In this document: positions 53,483-60,495 of the stretch, in pieces | How the letters are laid out: every line of letters starts with the position of its first letter | How positions within the stretch are numbered: position 1 is the first letter of the stretch | Assembly: GCF_014647195.1 (NCBI RefSeq) | Contig: NZ_BMOS01000019.1 | Span: 1-64,000, forward strand | Length of the DNA stretch: 64,000 nucleotides | Reading direction: 5' to 3' | From: Oceanobacillus indicireducens | Lineage (GTDB): Bacteria > Bacillota > Bacilli > Bacillales > Amphibacillaceae | The notes under the pieces: generated by a model | What the model was told of the DNA's origin: nothing | Database searches by the model: none | What the model saw: the letters and a program-made list of their open reading frames with translations, nothing else | Translations under genes and position numbers: made by a program

Positions 53483-53620
53483 ATTTTGGGTTGAAATTAG
53501 GGCGCAGTGCTCACGTTCACAGTGGATATACTGAAGTTAACAAAAGAATTGCCGAAGTTCAAAATATATTCGCTGAAGTTCATAATTAAAGTGGGACAGT
53601 TGCTCTGACCCCAATGTCCC
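53483..53620. repeat. Left flanking repeat of the AbrB/PIN module plus hairpin repeat D
   Basis: The block TTTTGGGTTGAAATTAGGGCG (about 53485-53505, written here in two parts: TTTTGGGTTGAAA and TTAGGGCG) followed by a GTTCAC segment recurs in diverged form at 54672 onward. A 28-nt hairpin unit closes it (53593-53620). Three near-repeats of GAAGTTcA-A-A (53532-53588) lie between. Confidence 0.65.
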
Positions 53621-53747
53621 GCTATCCCTAACAAGGGAAAAAATCAAAAGAACAAAAAAGATAAGTATAGAAATGCAGGTATGAATTATAATAAAAGGTA
53701 TGATAAAATAATGAGTAAGAATTATAGTTATAAGAGAGGTGAATTCA

Positions 53748-54062
53748 ATGGCGTTGTTGGAGAGAGATTCTAAAAACAAGCGTCCGCCCGCTGAAGTAAT
53801 TTCCAGAGCGATTTCGGAGCGAGGACAGACGGTTATACCTAAAGAATTCCGGGAGTATTTGGAAATTCATGACGGGGATCAATTAGAATGGTCGGTGAAT
53901 GAAAAAGGAGAAGTCGTGGTCTCGGTGAAGAGGACAGAAGATATCATGGATTTGTATGGTTCCTTACCGGTGCAAGAGCAGCAAGAGCGTGATTTTGAAG
54001 AGATTTTAGAGGCATCGAAAAAAGAGCGGTTAGAAAAGAGAAGAAATGAGGGGAATATATAG
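53748..54062 (+). CDS. AbrB/MazE-like antitoxin (SpoVT-AbrB swapped-hairpin domain)
   Basis: A 104-residue protein. Residues about 18-65 form an AbrB-type DNA-binding fold (AISERGQTVIPKEFREYLEIHDGDQLEWSVNEKGEVVV); the C-terminal charged helix (EEILEASKKERLEKRRNEG) is the usual toxin-binding tail. The downstream PIN-domain gene overlaps by one base. Together they form a VapBC-type toxin-antitoxin module, in which the AbrB-like protein neutralises the PIN RNase and represses its own promoter. The ribosome site AGAGAGGTGA favours ATG 53748; GTG 53739 is in frame but within that site. Confidence 0.88.
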   Translation: MALLERDSKNKRPPAEVISRAISERGQTVIPKEFREYLEIHDGDQLEWSVNEKGEVVVSVKRTEDIMDLYGSLPVQEQQERDFEEILEASKKERLEKRRNEGNI

Positions 54063-54502
54063 TGGCGACGGAGATGTGGGTGGATACGAATGTCATTGTT
54101 CGTTTCTTAACGAATGACCACCCAAAACTCTCTCCCATTGCTAAAGGGATTATGCAGCAAGTGAAAGAAGGAAAACTCATTTTGCATGTTAATCCCTTTG
54201 TGATAGGGGAGTGTGTATTTGTTTTACAGGGGAAGGTATATGGATTTCGTCGGCAAGACATAGCCGAACGTCTCCAGCGATTTTTATCGGTCAAAGGAAT
54301 CGAGTGTAAAGATAAAACACCACTGATTCAAGCCTTAAAGAATTACGGCCGCACGAATGTGGATTTTGCAGATGCATACATACCTGCTTATGCGAAACAT
54401 ATGGGACCTGAAAAAGTCATGACATTTAATGTAAAGGACTTTAGAAAAGTGGATGCTGAAGTCTTTTCTCCGGAAGAGGTGTTGGGAAGTTTTGAAGAAT
54501 GA
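54062..54502 (+). CDS. PIN-domain toxin (VapC-like ribonuclease)
   Basis: A 146-residue PIN domain. The acidic metal-binding residues are visible: Asp8 (MWVDTNVIVRFL), Glu in VIGECVFVL, Asp in NVDFADAYIPA and the final Asp in TFNVKDFRKV. PIN toxins cleave RNA (tRNA, rRNA or mRNA). GTG 54062 overlaps the last base of the antitoxin stop codon, so the two are translationally coupled. The module is flanked by related repeat blocks (53483-53620, 54672-54818). Confidence 0.9.
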   Translation: MATEMWVDTNVIVRFLTNDHPKLSPIAKGIMQQVKEGKLILHVNPFVIGECVFVLQGKVYGFRRQDIAERLQRFLSVKGIECKDKTPLIQALKNYGRTNVDFADAYIPAYAKHMGPEKVMTFNVKDFRKVDAEVFSPEEVLGSFEE

Positions 54503-54671
54503 TTAGGTAATCATGTCAGAACGATAACATATCTTCCGGAATTAGGGCTATTTAGTCGAATAGCATGGTTATATCAATGATTATTTTTAGTAAACAATAA
54601 AATTAATCTATCCATTAGACCTGTCCGTGCTTAGTGATGGCGATATCTAGCTGTGAAGGGTGCTGAGAGGT

Positions 54672-54818
54672 CTTTTTGAGTTGAAACTAGGGTGATGCCC
54701 GTGTTCACGAAGCAGCTCAGGATCACAATAAAATGCTCCAAATTACAATTCTACTGGGACAGTTACTCTGACCCCAATGACCCTCAAACTGGGACACTTG
54801 CTCTGACCCCAATGTCCC
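54672..54818. repeat. Right flanking repeat of the AbrB/PIN module plus hairpin repeats E (two copies)
   Basis: TTTTTGAGTTGAAACTAGGG then TGATGCCCGTGTTCACG mirrors the block at 53483 in the same orientation. Hairpin units follow at 54756-54783 (degenerate right arm ATGACCC) and 54791-54818. An imperfect GACCTGTCCG...GAGAGGTCTTTTT hairpin at about 54618-54676 may be the terminator of the toxin operon. Confidence 0.7.
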
Positions 54819-54853
54819 ACCTTCACGTTTCATTTAACTAGGAGTTGGTTAAA

Positions 54854-55225
54854 ATGGAACTAAGGGAGGTTTTTCACATCGGATCATTTACGGTACTAGG
54901 TGCGATCGTTATACTTACCGGGTGGTTTGCGCTCGTGGAATACGATCAATATCCTGAATCAGAACGGAAAGAAATTGTAGACCGAATTAAAGGTAGTCCT
55001 GCAGCCATAATCGTTGTTGCTCTGATGCCTGTTGGGATTGTTGTCAATATGTTAGGAAACGCAGTCGGCTCTTTATGGATGGTTATTATCGGGGCAACGC
55101 TCATATTTGTGCAGAGTATCATCGTCTCCCTCTTGTTCTGGAAAAGAAAACGCTGGAAAAGTATTGTGCTGCTTATTGCCATGATTGTGCTGGGAATTTT
55201 CTTGTATATGCCGTTATTTATGTGA
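54854..55225 (+). CDS. Small integral membrane protein of unknown function
   Basis: A 123-residue protein with about four hydrophobic segments: GSFTVLGAIVILTGWFALV, AIIVVALMPVGIVVNMLGNAVG, LWMVIIGATLIFVQSIIVSLLF and VLLIAMIVLGIFLYMPLF. Short basic loops (KRKRWK) suggest orientation. No family was recognised. AGGAG at 54840-54844 sets the start at ATG 54854. It stands alone between a repeat cluster and the small-toxin locus. Confidence 0.75.
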   Translation: MELREVFHIGSFTVLGAIVILTGWFALVEYDQYPESERKEIVDRIKGSPAAIIVVALMPVGIVVNMLGNAVGSLWMVIIGATLIFVQSIIVSLLFWKRKRWKSIVLLIAMIVLGIFLYMPLFM

Positions 55226-55313
55226 AAATCATTTTTTAACGTGGTCATACCTTGGCAGCAGTTTGATGTGTTTTTTTAATCAGTTTAATGTACTTTTCAT
55301 TATACATCCATTG

Positions 55314-55400
55314 TTACTTTCGATTTTTAGATACAATTACTAAATTGATTACAGACACCACAAGAGCCACAAGTGAAATGATTAATGCAATCGTAACCAT
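55314..55400 (-). CDS. Small hydrophobic peptide, type I toxin-like (28 aa)
   Basis: A 28-residue ORF: one hydrophobic helix (MVTIALIISLVALVVSVINL) with a basic end SKNRK. AAAGG lies 9 nt upstream of ATG 55400; an in-frame ATG at 55409 is too close to it. The layout (short start, one helix, Lys/Arg tail) is that of TxpA/BsrG-type putative holin-like toxins in Bacilli. It lies downstream, on the same strand, of a second such peptide, and just outside the antisense RNA promoter. Membrane location inferred; toxicity not shown. Confidence 0.65.
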   Translation of the reverse strand: MVTIALIISLVALVVSVINLVIVSKNRK

Positions 55401-55417
55401 AATTTTCATCCTTTATG

Positions 55418-55446
55418 TTGATTTTTTTGAATAAAGAGGGTATGAT
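55418..55446 (+). promoter_or_regulatory. Sigma-A-type promoter for candidate antitoxin RNA
   Basis: TTGATT (55418-55423), 17-nt spacer, TATGAT (55441-55446). It drives rightward transcription into 55453-55536, where no protein start is present. Confidence 0.75.
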
Positions 55447-55452
55447 TAACAT

Positions 55453-55536
55453 AGAATTATGGGTAGGAGGAGATTTTACTCCCCTCCGTGGTGTTTAGAA
55501 CTCTAACGTTGCGATCGTTTAGAGTTCTTTTTCTTT
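55453..55536 (+). ncRNA. Candidate antisense antitoxin RNA of a type I toxin-antitoxin system
   Basis: The predicted transcript begins about 7 nt after the -10 box at 55446 and ends at a strong terminator: AGAACTCTAA (55497-55506) pairing perfectly with TTAGAGTTCT (55519-55528), then TTTTCTTTTT. It carries an internal hairpin (GGAGGAG / CTCCCCTCC, about 55464-55487). Its 3' third is complementary to the 3' end of the toxin ORF at 55503-55634. This convergent, 3'-overlapping arrangement is that of txpA/RatA and bsrG/SR4. Length about 84 nt. Confidence 0.7.
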
Positions 55537-55634
55537 TTACGTCTTTTGTGTCTGTCTAATACTATGACAATCAGATTAGTGATTGCTATTATCAGGTTGA
55601 CCACAGACGTAATCAGAATCAAAACCTGCTCCAT
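55503..55634 (-). CDS. Putative holin-like type I toxin peptide (43 aa)
   Basis: A 43-residue ORF with a hydrophobic helix (VLILITSVVNLIIAITNLIV) followed by a strongly basic tail (RHKRRKKKKNSKRSQR). GGGAGGG lies about 9 nt before ATG 55634. The message leader can fold TCCCTT against AAGGGA, placing part of the ribosome site in a stem, a common feature of type I toxin mRNAs. Its own promoter is at 55690-55718, and its last codons overlap the convergent RNA above. Too short for routine gene callers. The toxin role is inferred from architecture. Confidence 0.75.
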   Translation of the reverse strand: MEQVLILITSVVNLIIAITNLIVIVLDRHKRRKKKKNSKRSQR

Positions 55635-55689
55635 ACTTCTATGCCCTCCCTTCTATAAAGGGATGGAAGGTATCATACCCTCAAGTCTA

Positions 55690-55718
55690 AATATACATAA
55701 TTATTTACATTTACTCAA
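55690..55718 (-). promoter_or_regulatory. Sigma-A-type promoter for the small toxin mRNA
   Basis: On the minus strand, TTGAGT (55718-55713), 17-nt spacer, TATATT (55695-55690). The start would lie near 55683, giving a ~50-nt leader. Confidence 0.72.
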
Positions 55719-56059
55719 GTCACTCCAAGACTTTAAGGCCCATTTACAGTATATTTTCTTCGTGCATATCACAATATTGGTGAGGATCCTATGGGATTGA
55801 AATCTTGAATACCGGAGCGGTGGATCTGATAATGGAACTATCGCTTATTTTATTTGAGAAACCTCTCAAAATTGATTTCAATACTGGAATTTCCTTCTCT
55901 TCCTCTTTATTCATTGTTATTCCCTTCTATCTGAACGGTATTGGCTGGAATGATTATTTTTTCCACCCACAGAATAAACTATTTCCAAAAAAGTTTCGTC
56001 CCTCACACCCCCAATCCCCACCCCCCTTCGATTATAGAGTTGAAAGGGAGGTGAGGCAC

Positions 56060-56284
56060 ATGGCAGCACAAGACTTAACACAGTCGACACTGCAACTCGT
56101 TTTTCTGACAGGGGTTGACCCGGAATCGGGTAATTCCACGTACAAGAATAAGAGCTTTAACAACGTGAAAACGAGCGCAACGGCAGATCAGTTATATGAA
56201 ATCGCGATTGCGTTCGAAGGGTTGCAGCAGCACCCGCTCACGCAGATCAACCGTCGTGACAACTCCGAGATTCGCGAAGGCTAA
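56060..56284 (+). CDS. DUF1659 domain protein
   Basis: A 74-residue protein matching DUF1659: QSTLQLVFLTGVDPESGNSTYKNKSFNNVKTSATADQLYEIAIA (key features: LxFxxGxDxxxGxxxxKxKSFNNV). The reading frame is open from 55805, but that upstream part is low-complexity and AAAGGGAGGTGA directly before ATG 56060 sets the start. Followed by DUF2922 and YvrJ genes, a trio often kept together in Bacilli. Function unknown. Confidence 0.9.
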   Translation: MAAQDLTQSTLQLVFLTGVDPESGNSTYKNKSFNNVKTSATADQLYEIAIAFEGLQQHPLTQINRRDNSEIREG

Positions 56285-56342
56285 GCTCGAACACGGAGCC
56301 TAGCTCCAAGCGAACCAATCAACTACAGAGAGGAGGGGGACC

Positions 56343-56558
56343 ATGAAAAGGTTACAAATGCAATTTGAAAACCAAGAAGGAAAAGTCGTCACGTATACAC
56401 TGGATGACCCGGTTGAGCCAATCGACCATGAGGCAGTAAACGAGGCAATGGATACGGTTATTGCCCAGAACGCGTTCAATTCCAGTGGCGGTGAATTAGT
56501 TGCGAAACGAGGCGCTCGTGTCGTTGAACAGATAACAGAAGAAATCGAGATTTATTAA
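56343..56558 (+). CDS. DUF2922 domain protein
   Basis: A 71-residue protein typical of DUF2922: RLQMQFENQEGKVVTYTLDDP, then EAVNEAMDTVIAQNAF and GGELVAKRGARVVEQITEEIEIY. GAGAGGAGGGGG precedes ATG 56343. Middle gene of the DUF1659-DUF2922-YvrJ trio; no biochemical role known to me. Confidence 0.92.
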   Translation: MKRLQMQFENQEGKVVTYTLDDPVEPIDHEAVNEAMDTVIAQNAFNSSGGELVAKRGARVVEQITEEIEIY

Positions 56559-56661
56559 AATCTAGAGACTAGCGGGGCCCCAATTGTTCATCTGGACGAT
56601 TGGGGTCTTGCGCTATATTAAAGAAAATGAATCAATCACTTTCAAGAAGGAGGGATGAGAA

Positions 56662-56796
56662 ATGGATGCTTGGTATTCGTTTGTCGCGGAAGTTGGCTTC
56701 CCGATTGCGGTGACTTTTTATTTACTCTACCGGATCGAAGGGAAGCTCAACCTGCTCATCGATTCCATTCACCAGCTGCCGGATAAGATGAAATAA
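56662..56796 (+). CDS. YvrJ family small protein (44 aa)
   Basis: A 44-residue peptide with one membrane-like helix: AWYSFVAEVGFPIAVTFYLL then YRIEGKLNLLIDSIHQLPDKMK. The VGFPIAVTxYLLxRIEGKL motif is the YvrJ signature. AAGGAGGG precedes ATG 56662. Resembles small holin-like or membrane-regulatory peptides; function unknown. A terminator follows. Confidence 0.9.
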   Translation: MDAWYSFVAEVGFPIAVTFYLLYRIEGKLNLLIDSIHQLPDKMK

Positions 56797-56828
56797 TAGA
56801 TGATCATTCCAGTTTATTCTTGCATAAC

Positions 56829-56870
56829 AAAAAAACCTTATTCCGACAAATGAAGGAATAAGGTTTTTTG
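56829..56870 (+). terminator. Intrinsic terminator after the DUF1659/DUF2922/YvrJ trio
   Basis: AACCTTATTCC (56834-56844) / GGAATAAGGTT (56855-56865) with flanking A- and T-runs. Symmetric, so it may act in both directions. Confidence 0.92.
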
Positions 56871-57028
56871 GACTTTTTAGCAAGCTGCAACAGCTTGATG
56901 CGCCGTCTTGGCTGCACGTTATATTATTTCAAATCCAATTCCTAATATTCGAATTCCCCATGTGGTCAAATAAAGAAGTGGATCTACGTCAATATTTTGG
57001 ACATAAAAAAGTTAATTTATCTAAATTT

Positions 57029-57143
57029 AATGAATTTCATAATAGTATTTAATGCTTCGCCATCACCATATGTAGTTGAGTTGGTTCGTTCCCAACTACA
57101 TATGGTGATGGTGAAGCTGACTTTGGTAATTATGAAATTCATT
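57029..57143. repeat. Large imperfect palindrome (15-bp outer and 25-bp inner arms)
   Basis: Outer arms AATGAATTTCATAAT (57029-57043) and its exact complement (57129-57143). Inner arms of 25 bp at 57054-57078 and 57093-57117 with one mismatch, around a 14-nt loop. The minus-strand reading of the left arm includes TTYGDGEALNTIMKF, which resembles the C-terminal NPYGDGEAS motif of UDP-GlcNAc 2-epimerases; the right arm encodes TTYGDGEAD on the plus strand. The whole region 56871-57252 contains no supported intact gene. Confidence 0.75.
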
Positions 57144-57252
57144 CGAGTGATAAAAAATATCATGTATGTTCTAATTTAGTTAACGGAAGGGTGTACCTGT
57201 ACCTGCTTTCCAAGTACCCTTCAAAAGATAGGAAGAGTCGGGATTTTCTGTT

Positions 57253-58068
57253 TTAAAATGCCGGAACTGCTGATTCTCCTTCACGTTCCTCCAAAAACTC
57301 TCGTACTTCTTCACTTGTCATTGCTTCAGATAATTTTTGAATTAACTCTGAATCTACGTTATCTTCGCGGGCAACTAATGTAATAGCAAATTTATTGTCT
57401 TCTTTTTCAGTGATAAGCGCATCATCAGCCGGTGTTAAATCTAAATGACTCGCATGCGTTGGATTCATAATGACACCATCTACATCTTTGTATAAACGTG
57501 ATAACGAAGCAATTTCTGCTTGCTCAAAACTGTAGTTGTGTGAGTCATCTATGATATCTTCTAATCCATATTGCTCTCCGTCAATCTCACTTAACTCAAT
57601 TAAACCATGTGAATCCAATAAGCGTAAAGAGCGATCAACATTAGATGGATCATTGGCAATACCAATTGTTATGTCATCAGGTAATTCATCAATACTTTCA
57701 TATCCATCTGCATAAAGACCGAAGTTAGCAAAATAAATCGGTTGAACGTCAACTAAGTTACCATCTGCGTTTTCATTAAATTGTTGCATAAATGGTATGT
57801 GCTGTGAAAAGTTTGCATCAATCTCTTTATTTTTTAATGCTTCGTTTGGCTGAATATAATCGCCCATCTCCACAACTTCTAGCTCAATACCATCTTCAGC
57901 GAGAAGTTTTTTTGCAATTTCTACAACATCTGTCATCGGTGACTCTACAGCTGCAACTCTTAATGTTTGTGCGTTATTTTCTTCATTTGTATTATTATCT
58001 TGGTTATCACCACATGCAACGAGTAAAGTTACAAGTGCGGCGATCATTACGAAAAGTGATTTTTTCAT
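57253..58068 (-). CDS. MetQ/NlpA-family substrate-binding lipoprotein (second system)
   Basis: A 271-residue lipoprotein with lipobox LLVAC (Cys near residue 19) and a mature NlpA domain: VAAVESPMTDVVEIAKK, EMGDYIQPNEALKNKEIDANFSQHIPFMQQF, ITIGIANDPSNVDRSLRLLDSHGLIEL and GVIMNPTHASHLDL. It binds the substrate for the permease and ATPase encoded upstream on the same strand. It is diverged from MetQ at 7500-8312: the ligand-loop TEPFFDH becomes SQHIPFM. No S-box precedes this operon, so its ligand and control may differ (methionine, cysteine or derivatives). Confidence 0.9.
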   Translation of the reverse strand: MKKSLFVMIAALVTLLVACGDNQDNNTNEENNAQTLRVAAVESPMTDVVEIAKKLLAEDGIELEVVEMGDYIQPNEALKNKEIDANFSQHIPFMQQFNENADGNLVDVQPIYFANFGLYADGYESIDELPDDITIGIANDPSNVDRSLRLLDSHGLIELSEIDGEQYGLEDIIDDSHNYSFEQAEIASLSRLYKDVDGVIMNPTHASHLDLTPADDALITEKEDNKFAITLVAREDNVDSELIQKLSEAMTSEEVREFLEEREGESAVPAF

Positions 58069-58085
58069 AGATTGTTCCCTTCTTT

Positions 58086-58709
58086 CTATCGTTTATCTAT
58101 TTTTCTTGCTAAAGTGATTCCTGCATATTGGATCAGTTGTACAAATATTACGATAATGATAATGATATAAATCATTAAATCTGTGCGATATTGTAAATAA
58201 CCATAGCGAATGGCAAAGTCTCCAATTCCGCCACCACCGACAACCCCCATAATTGTTGAATAAGAAATAAAACTAATTGTAGATGTTGTCATACTTAGAA
58301 CGAGTGCAGAACGTGCTTCAACATATAAAAACTTAAAAATAATATCTTTGACGGATGCTCCCATTGAAACAGCTGCATGAATCACCCCCTTTGGTACGTC
58401 AAGAAGGGATTGCTCCACAAGACGTGAGTAGTGCGCAATTGCGATCACCATCATTGGAAGTGTTGCGGCAGCTGTGCCAATTGCTGTCCCCATAACAAAA
58501 CGAGTAAATGGAATCATAAAAATAACGAGCAATAAAAATGGGAATGATCGAATAATGTTCACGATTAAATTTAATGATGAAAAAACGAGTCTGTTCTCAA
58601 GCAATTGCCCTTTGCGACATAAAAATAAAAATGTTCCAATGGGTAGTCCAACTAACAATGCTGCTATTACTGAAAATCCTACCATAATAGATGATTCGCC
58701 AATCGCCAT
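58086..58709 (-). CDS. MetI-type ABC permease (second system), probably longer at the N-terminus
   Basis: A 207-residue permease from ATG 58709 with five hydrophobic segments, the coupling segment HAAVSMGASVKDIIFKFLYVEAR and the end IMGVVGGGGIGDFAIRYG. Family members start about 14 residues earlier with an (E)LW segment. Here the frame continues upstream through [13 protein letters not shown] without a stop and reaches an ATC codon at 58751-58749, placed 6 nt after GGGGGAG inside the end of the ATPase gene. No ATG, GTG or TTG exists in that stretch. Either initiation uses a non-standard codon or the protein is N-terminally short. Confidence 0.88.
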   Translation of the reverse strand: MAIGESSIMVGFSVIAALLVGLPIGTFLFLCRKGQLLENRLVFSSLNLIVNIIRSFPFLLLVIFMIPFTRFVMGTAIGTAAATLPMMVIAIAHYSRLVEQSLLDVPKGVIHAAVSMGASVKDIIFKFLYVEARSALVLSMTTSTISFISYSTIMGVVGGGGIGDFAIRYGYLQYRTDLMIYIIIIIVIFVQLIQYAGITLARKIDKR

Positions 58710-58740
58710 CCAAATCTCAGATTGATACTTAATTAATATA

Positions 58741-59490
58741 TCAGGAAAGATTGGTATCTCCCCCTGACTTCAGCTGTTCGACAAATGCTGCTGCACCTTT
58801 TTCAAATTTATTTACACCTGTCGGCTCTATGTCTACTACATCATAAATTTGACCATCTGCCATAACTGTCACTCGCTCAGCAAGGCTTCGAATGACTTCC
58901 AACTCATGGCTTACAATAACGATTGTTACGTTAAATTGCTGATTAATTTGTTTTAGTACCTCAAGTATTTCTGTTGTCGTTTTTGAATCAAGTGCTGATG
59001 TTGGTTCGTCACATAACAACACTTTAGGATTATTAACAATTGCGCGTGCAATAGCGACACGCTGTTTTTGTCCACCACTAAGTTGGCTAGGATATTGATC
59101 TTTATATGTTTCTAGACCGACGAAACGCAAGCTCTCCATAACGCGTTCTGTTCGGTCCTTCTTTGTTATTTTAGCTATTTCTAATGCCACAGCGACATTA
59201 TCAAAAACCGTTTTATTGCCAACTAAATGATATCCTTGAAAAATCATGCCTAACAACTGACGTATATGACGAATCTCTTTACCTTTTAAATGGTTGAGTT
59301 TTTTATTATTAATAATGACATCGCCTTCATCAGGCTTTTCAAGTAGATTCATCATACGTAACAGCGTTGATTTTCCTGCACCGCTTGCACCAATAATACC
59401 GTGAATTTCACCAGCCTTAATGTTTAATGATATTGACTGAATCGCTTTAAACGTGCCATATCGTTTGGTAACATTGTGAAGAGTAATCAT
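58741..59490 (-). CDS. MetN-like ABC ATPase lacking a NIL domain (second system)
   Basis: A 249-residue ATPase: Walker [10 protein letters not shown] (34-42), [16 protein letters not shown]-loop, signature [15 protein letters not shown], Walker [13 protein letters not shown] and VSHELEV H-loop. It ends soon after the ATPase domain, without the C-terminal NIL domain present in MetN at 3505, so it should lack methionine feedback inhibition. GGAG followed by 7 nt and ATG 59490 sets the start; TTG 59502 overlaps that site. First gene of the minus-strand ATPase-permease-binding protein operon. The upstream ~200 bp shows no S-box. Confidence 0.9.
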   Translation of the reverse strand: MITLHNVTKRYGTFKAIQSISLNIKAGEIHGIIGASGAGKSTLLRMMNLLEKPDEGDVIINNKKLNHLKGKEIRHIRQLLGMIFQGYHLVGNKTVFDNVAVALEIAKITKKDRTERVMESLRFVGLETYKDQYPSQLSGGQKQRVAIARAIVNNPKVLLCDEPTSALDSKTTTEILEVLKQINQQFNVTIVIVSHELEVIRSLAERVTVMADGQIYDVVDIEPTGVNKFEKGAAAFVEQLKSGGDTNLS

Positions 59491-59699
59491 ATAAATCTCC
59501 AATCTTGACTAAAGTTCATTCGGTATATTTCTGTATTCATTTTCAGGTTGTTATAGTTTAATCTCTATGGTAAGTGTAACAGTTATGTTTTGCTTATTCA
59601 AGGGTTAAAAATCTGTTATAGTCAATTAAGGGGGCTGATTGTCGCGTTTGAATACCTCATACATATCCTCCTTATCCTTAAAATAGATATTACAGACTC

Positions 59700-60056
59700 T
59701 TGTTGTCCTTGATGTGCTTGATTATACACATGATGAATGTTTTTAAAGACCGAATCAAAAGTATAACCTTTAATCATGTCTATTATAATTACTCGTATAT
59801 CTCTTCTGATAAGAACTTTAAAGATTTAAGCTATTGGTTACAATCCCTTCGAAAAATGGAAAAAAGCTACACAGACCTTGAGTTTGGAGAATTGAAATTC
59901 AATTTGGAAGATTGGTATTATAAGATAGGTGGAAAAGAAATTACATACCATTATCACACCGACTATCTAATGACGCCTGGTCAGGCGGCTACAGAGCTTG
60001 GAATATCGAACTGTCCATTCAATATGTCAGTGTGTTTTTTCGTGTACATCCCATAA
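59700..60056 (+). pseudogene. C-terminally truncated protein with partial HTH (MerR/excisionase-like) motif
   Basis: A reading frame of up to 118 residues. After a charged region without recognised domain (KNFKDLSYWLQSLRKMEKSY, FNLEDWYYKIGGKEITYHYH) it contains YLMTPGQAATELGIS, the beginning of an excisionase/MerR helix-turn-helix. The recognition helix is missing: the sequence switches to NCPFNMSVCFFVYIP and stops. It lacks a good ribosome site, and start ATGs at 59700, 59730 and 59733 are equally weak. It is likely a remnant cut at its HTH by rearrangement. Confidence 0.5.
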
Positions 60057-60075
60057 CTTAACAATTACTTTTTCG

Positions 60076-60107
60076 TTGTCTACATAAGTAAATAATTATA
60101 TACTTAT
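60076..60107 (+). promoter_or_regulatory. ars promoter with ArsR operator-like inverted repeat
   Basis: TTGTCT (60076-60081), 17-nt spacer, TATACT (60099-60104). The inverted repeat ATAAGTA (60084-60090) / TACTTAT (60101-60107) covers the -10 box, a suitable place for repression by the downstream ArsR. Confidence 0.75.
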
Positions 60108-60141
60108 ATATCAACCCAACTAAAAAGGAGGAACAGCTATT

Positions 60142-60483
60142 TTGCAAACAACGATTGAAATAGATAAAGCATCTATTATTTTAAAACTGCTTGGCGACGA
60201 GACCCGTCTGACCATGTTGAAGTTAATGGATGAGCATGCTTGTTGTGTATGTGAGTTTGTAGAAATCTTTCAAATTAGTCAGCCGGCGATTAGTCAGCAC
60301 TTACGCAAGCTGAAAGATTTGGGGCTTGTAGAAGAAGAGCGACGGGGACAATGGATTTTTTATTCGATGAATAACAACCATGAATATTATGCTTTCATAC
60401 AATCCGTTTTGAAACAATTACCGAACCAAAATTATCGGATAAAAAAATTGGAAGAAGAAGGTACAAGAATTTCATGTTGTTAA
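60142..60483 (+). CDS. arsR: ArsR/SmtB-family arsenite-responsive repressor
   Basis: A 113-residue winged-helix repressor: LLGDETRLTMLKLM, the metal-binding ACCVCEF motif (cysteines matching ELCVCDL of ArsR), the recognition helix QISQPAISQHLRKLKDLGLV and the wing EERRGQWIFYSM. It ends in a further Cys pair (ISCC). It should leave the operator at 60084-60107 on binding As(III)/Sb(III). TTG start behind AAGGAGGAAC. First gene of arsRBC. Confidence 0.95.
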   Translation: MQTTIEIDKASIILKLLGDETRLTMLKLMDEHACCVCEFVEIFQISQPAISQHLRKLKDLGLVEEERRGQWIFYSMNNNHEYYAFIQSVLKQLPNQNYRIKKLEEEGTRISCC

Positions 60484-60495
60484 ATGGGAGGTATC

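Noticed and set aside
703-54818. Possible CRISPR array from the 28-nt repeats
   Set aside because: Copies are scattered or paired with irregular gaps and orientations, there are no spacers of constant length, and no cas genes are present.
55546-55800. 84-codon plus-strand ORF over the small toxin gene
   Set aside because: Antisense to the 43-aa peptide and its promoter; the minus-strand elements are better supported.
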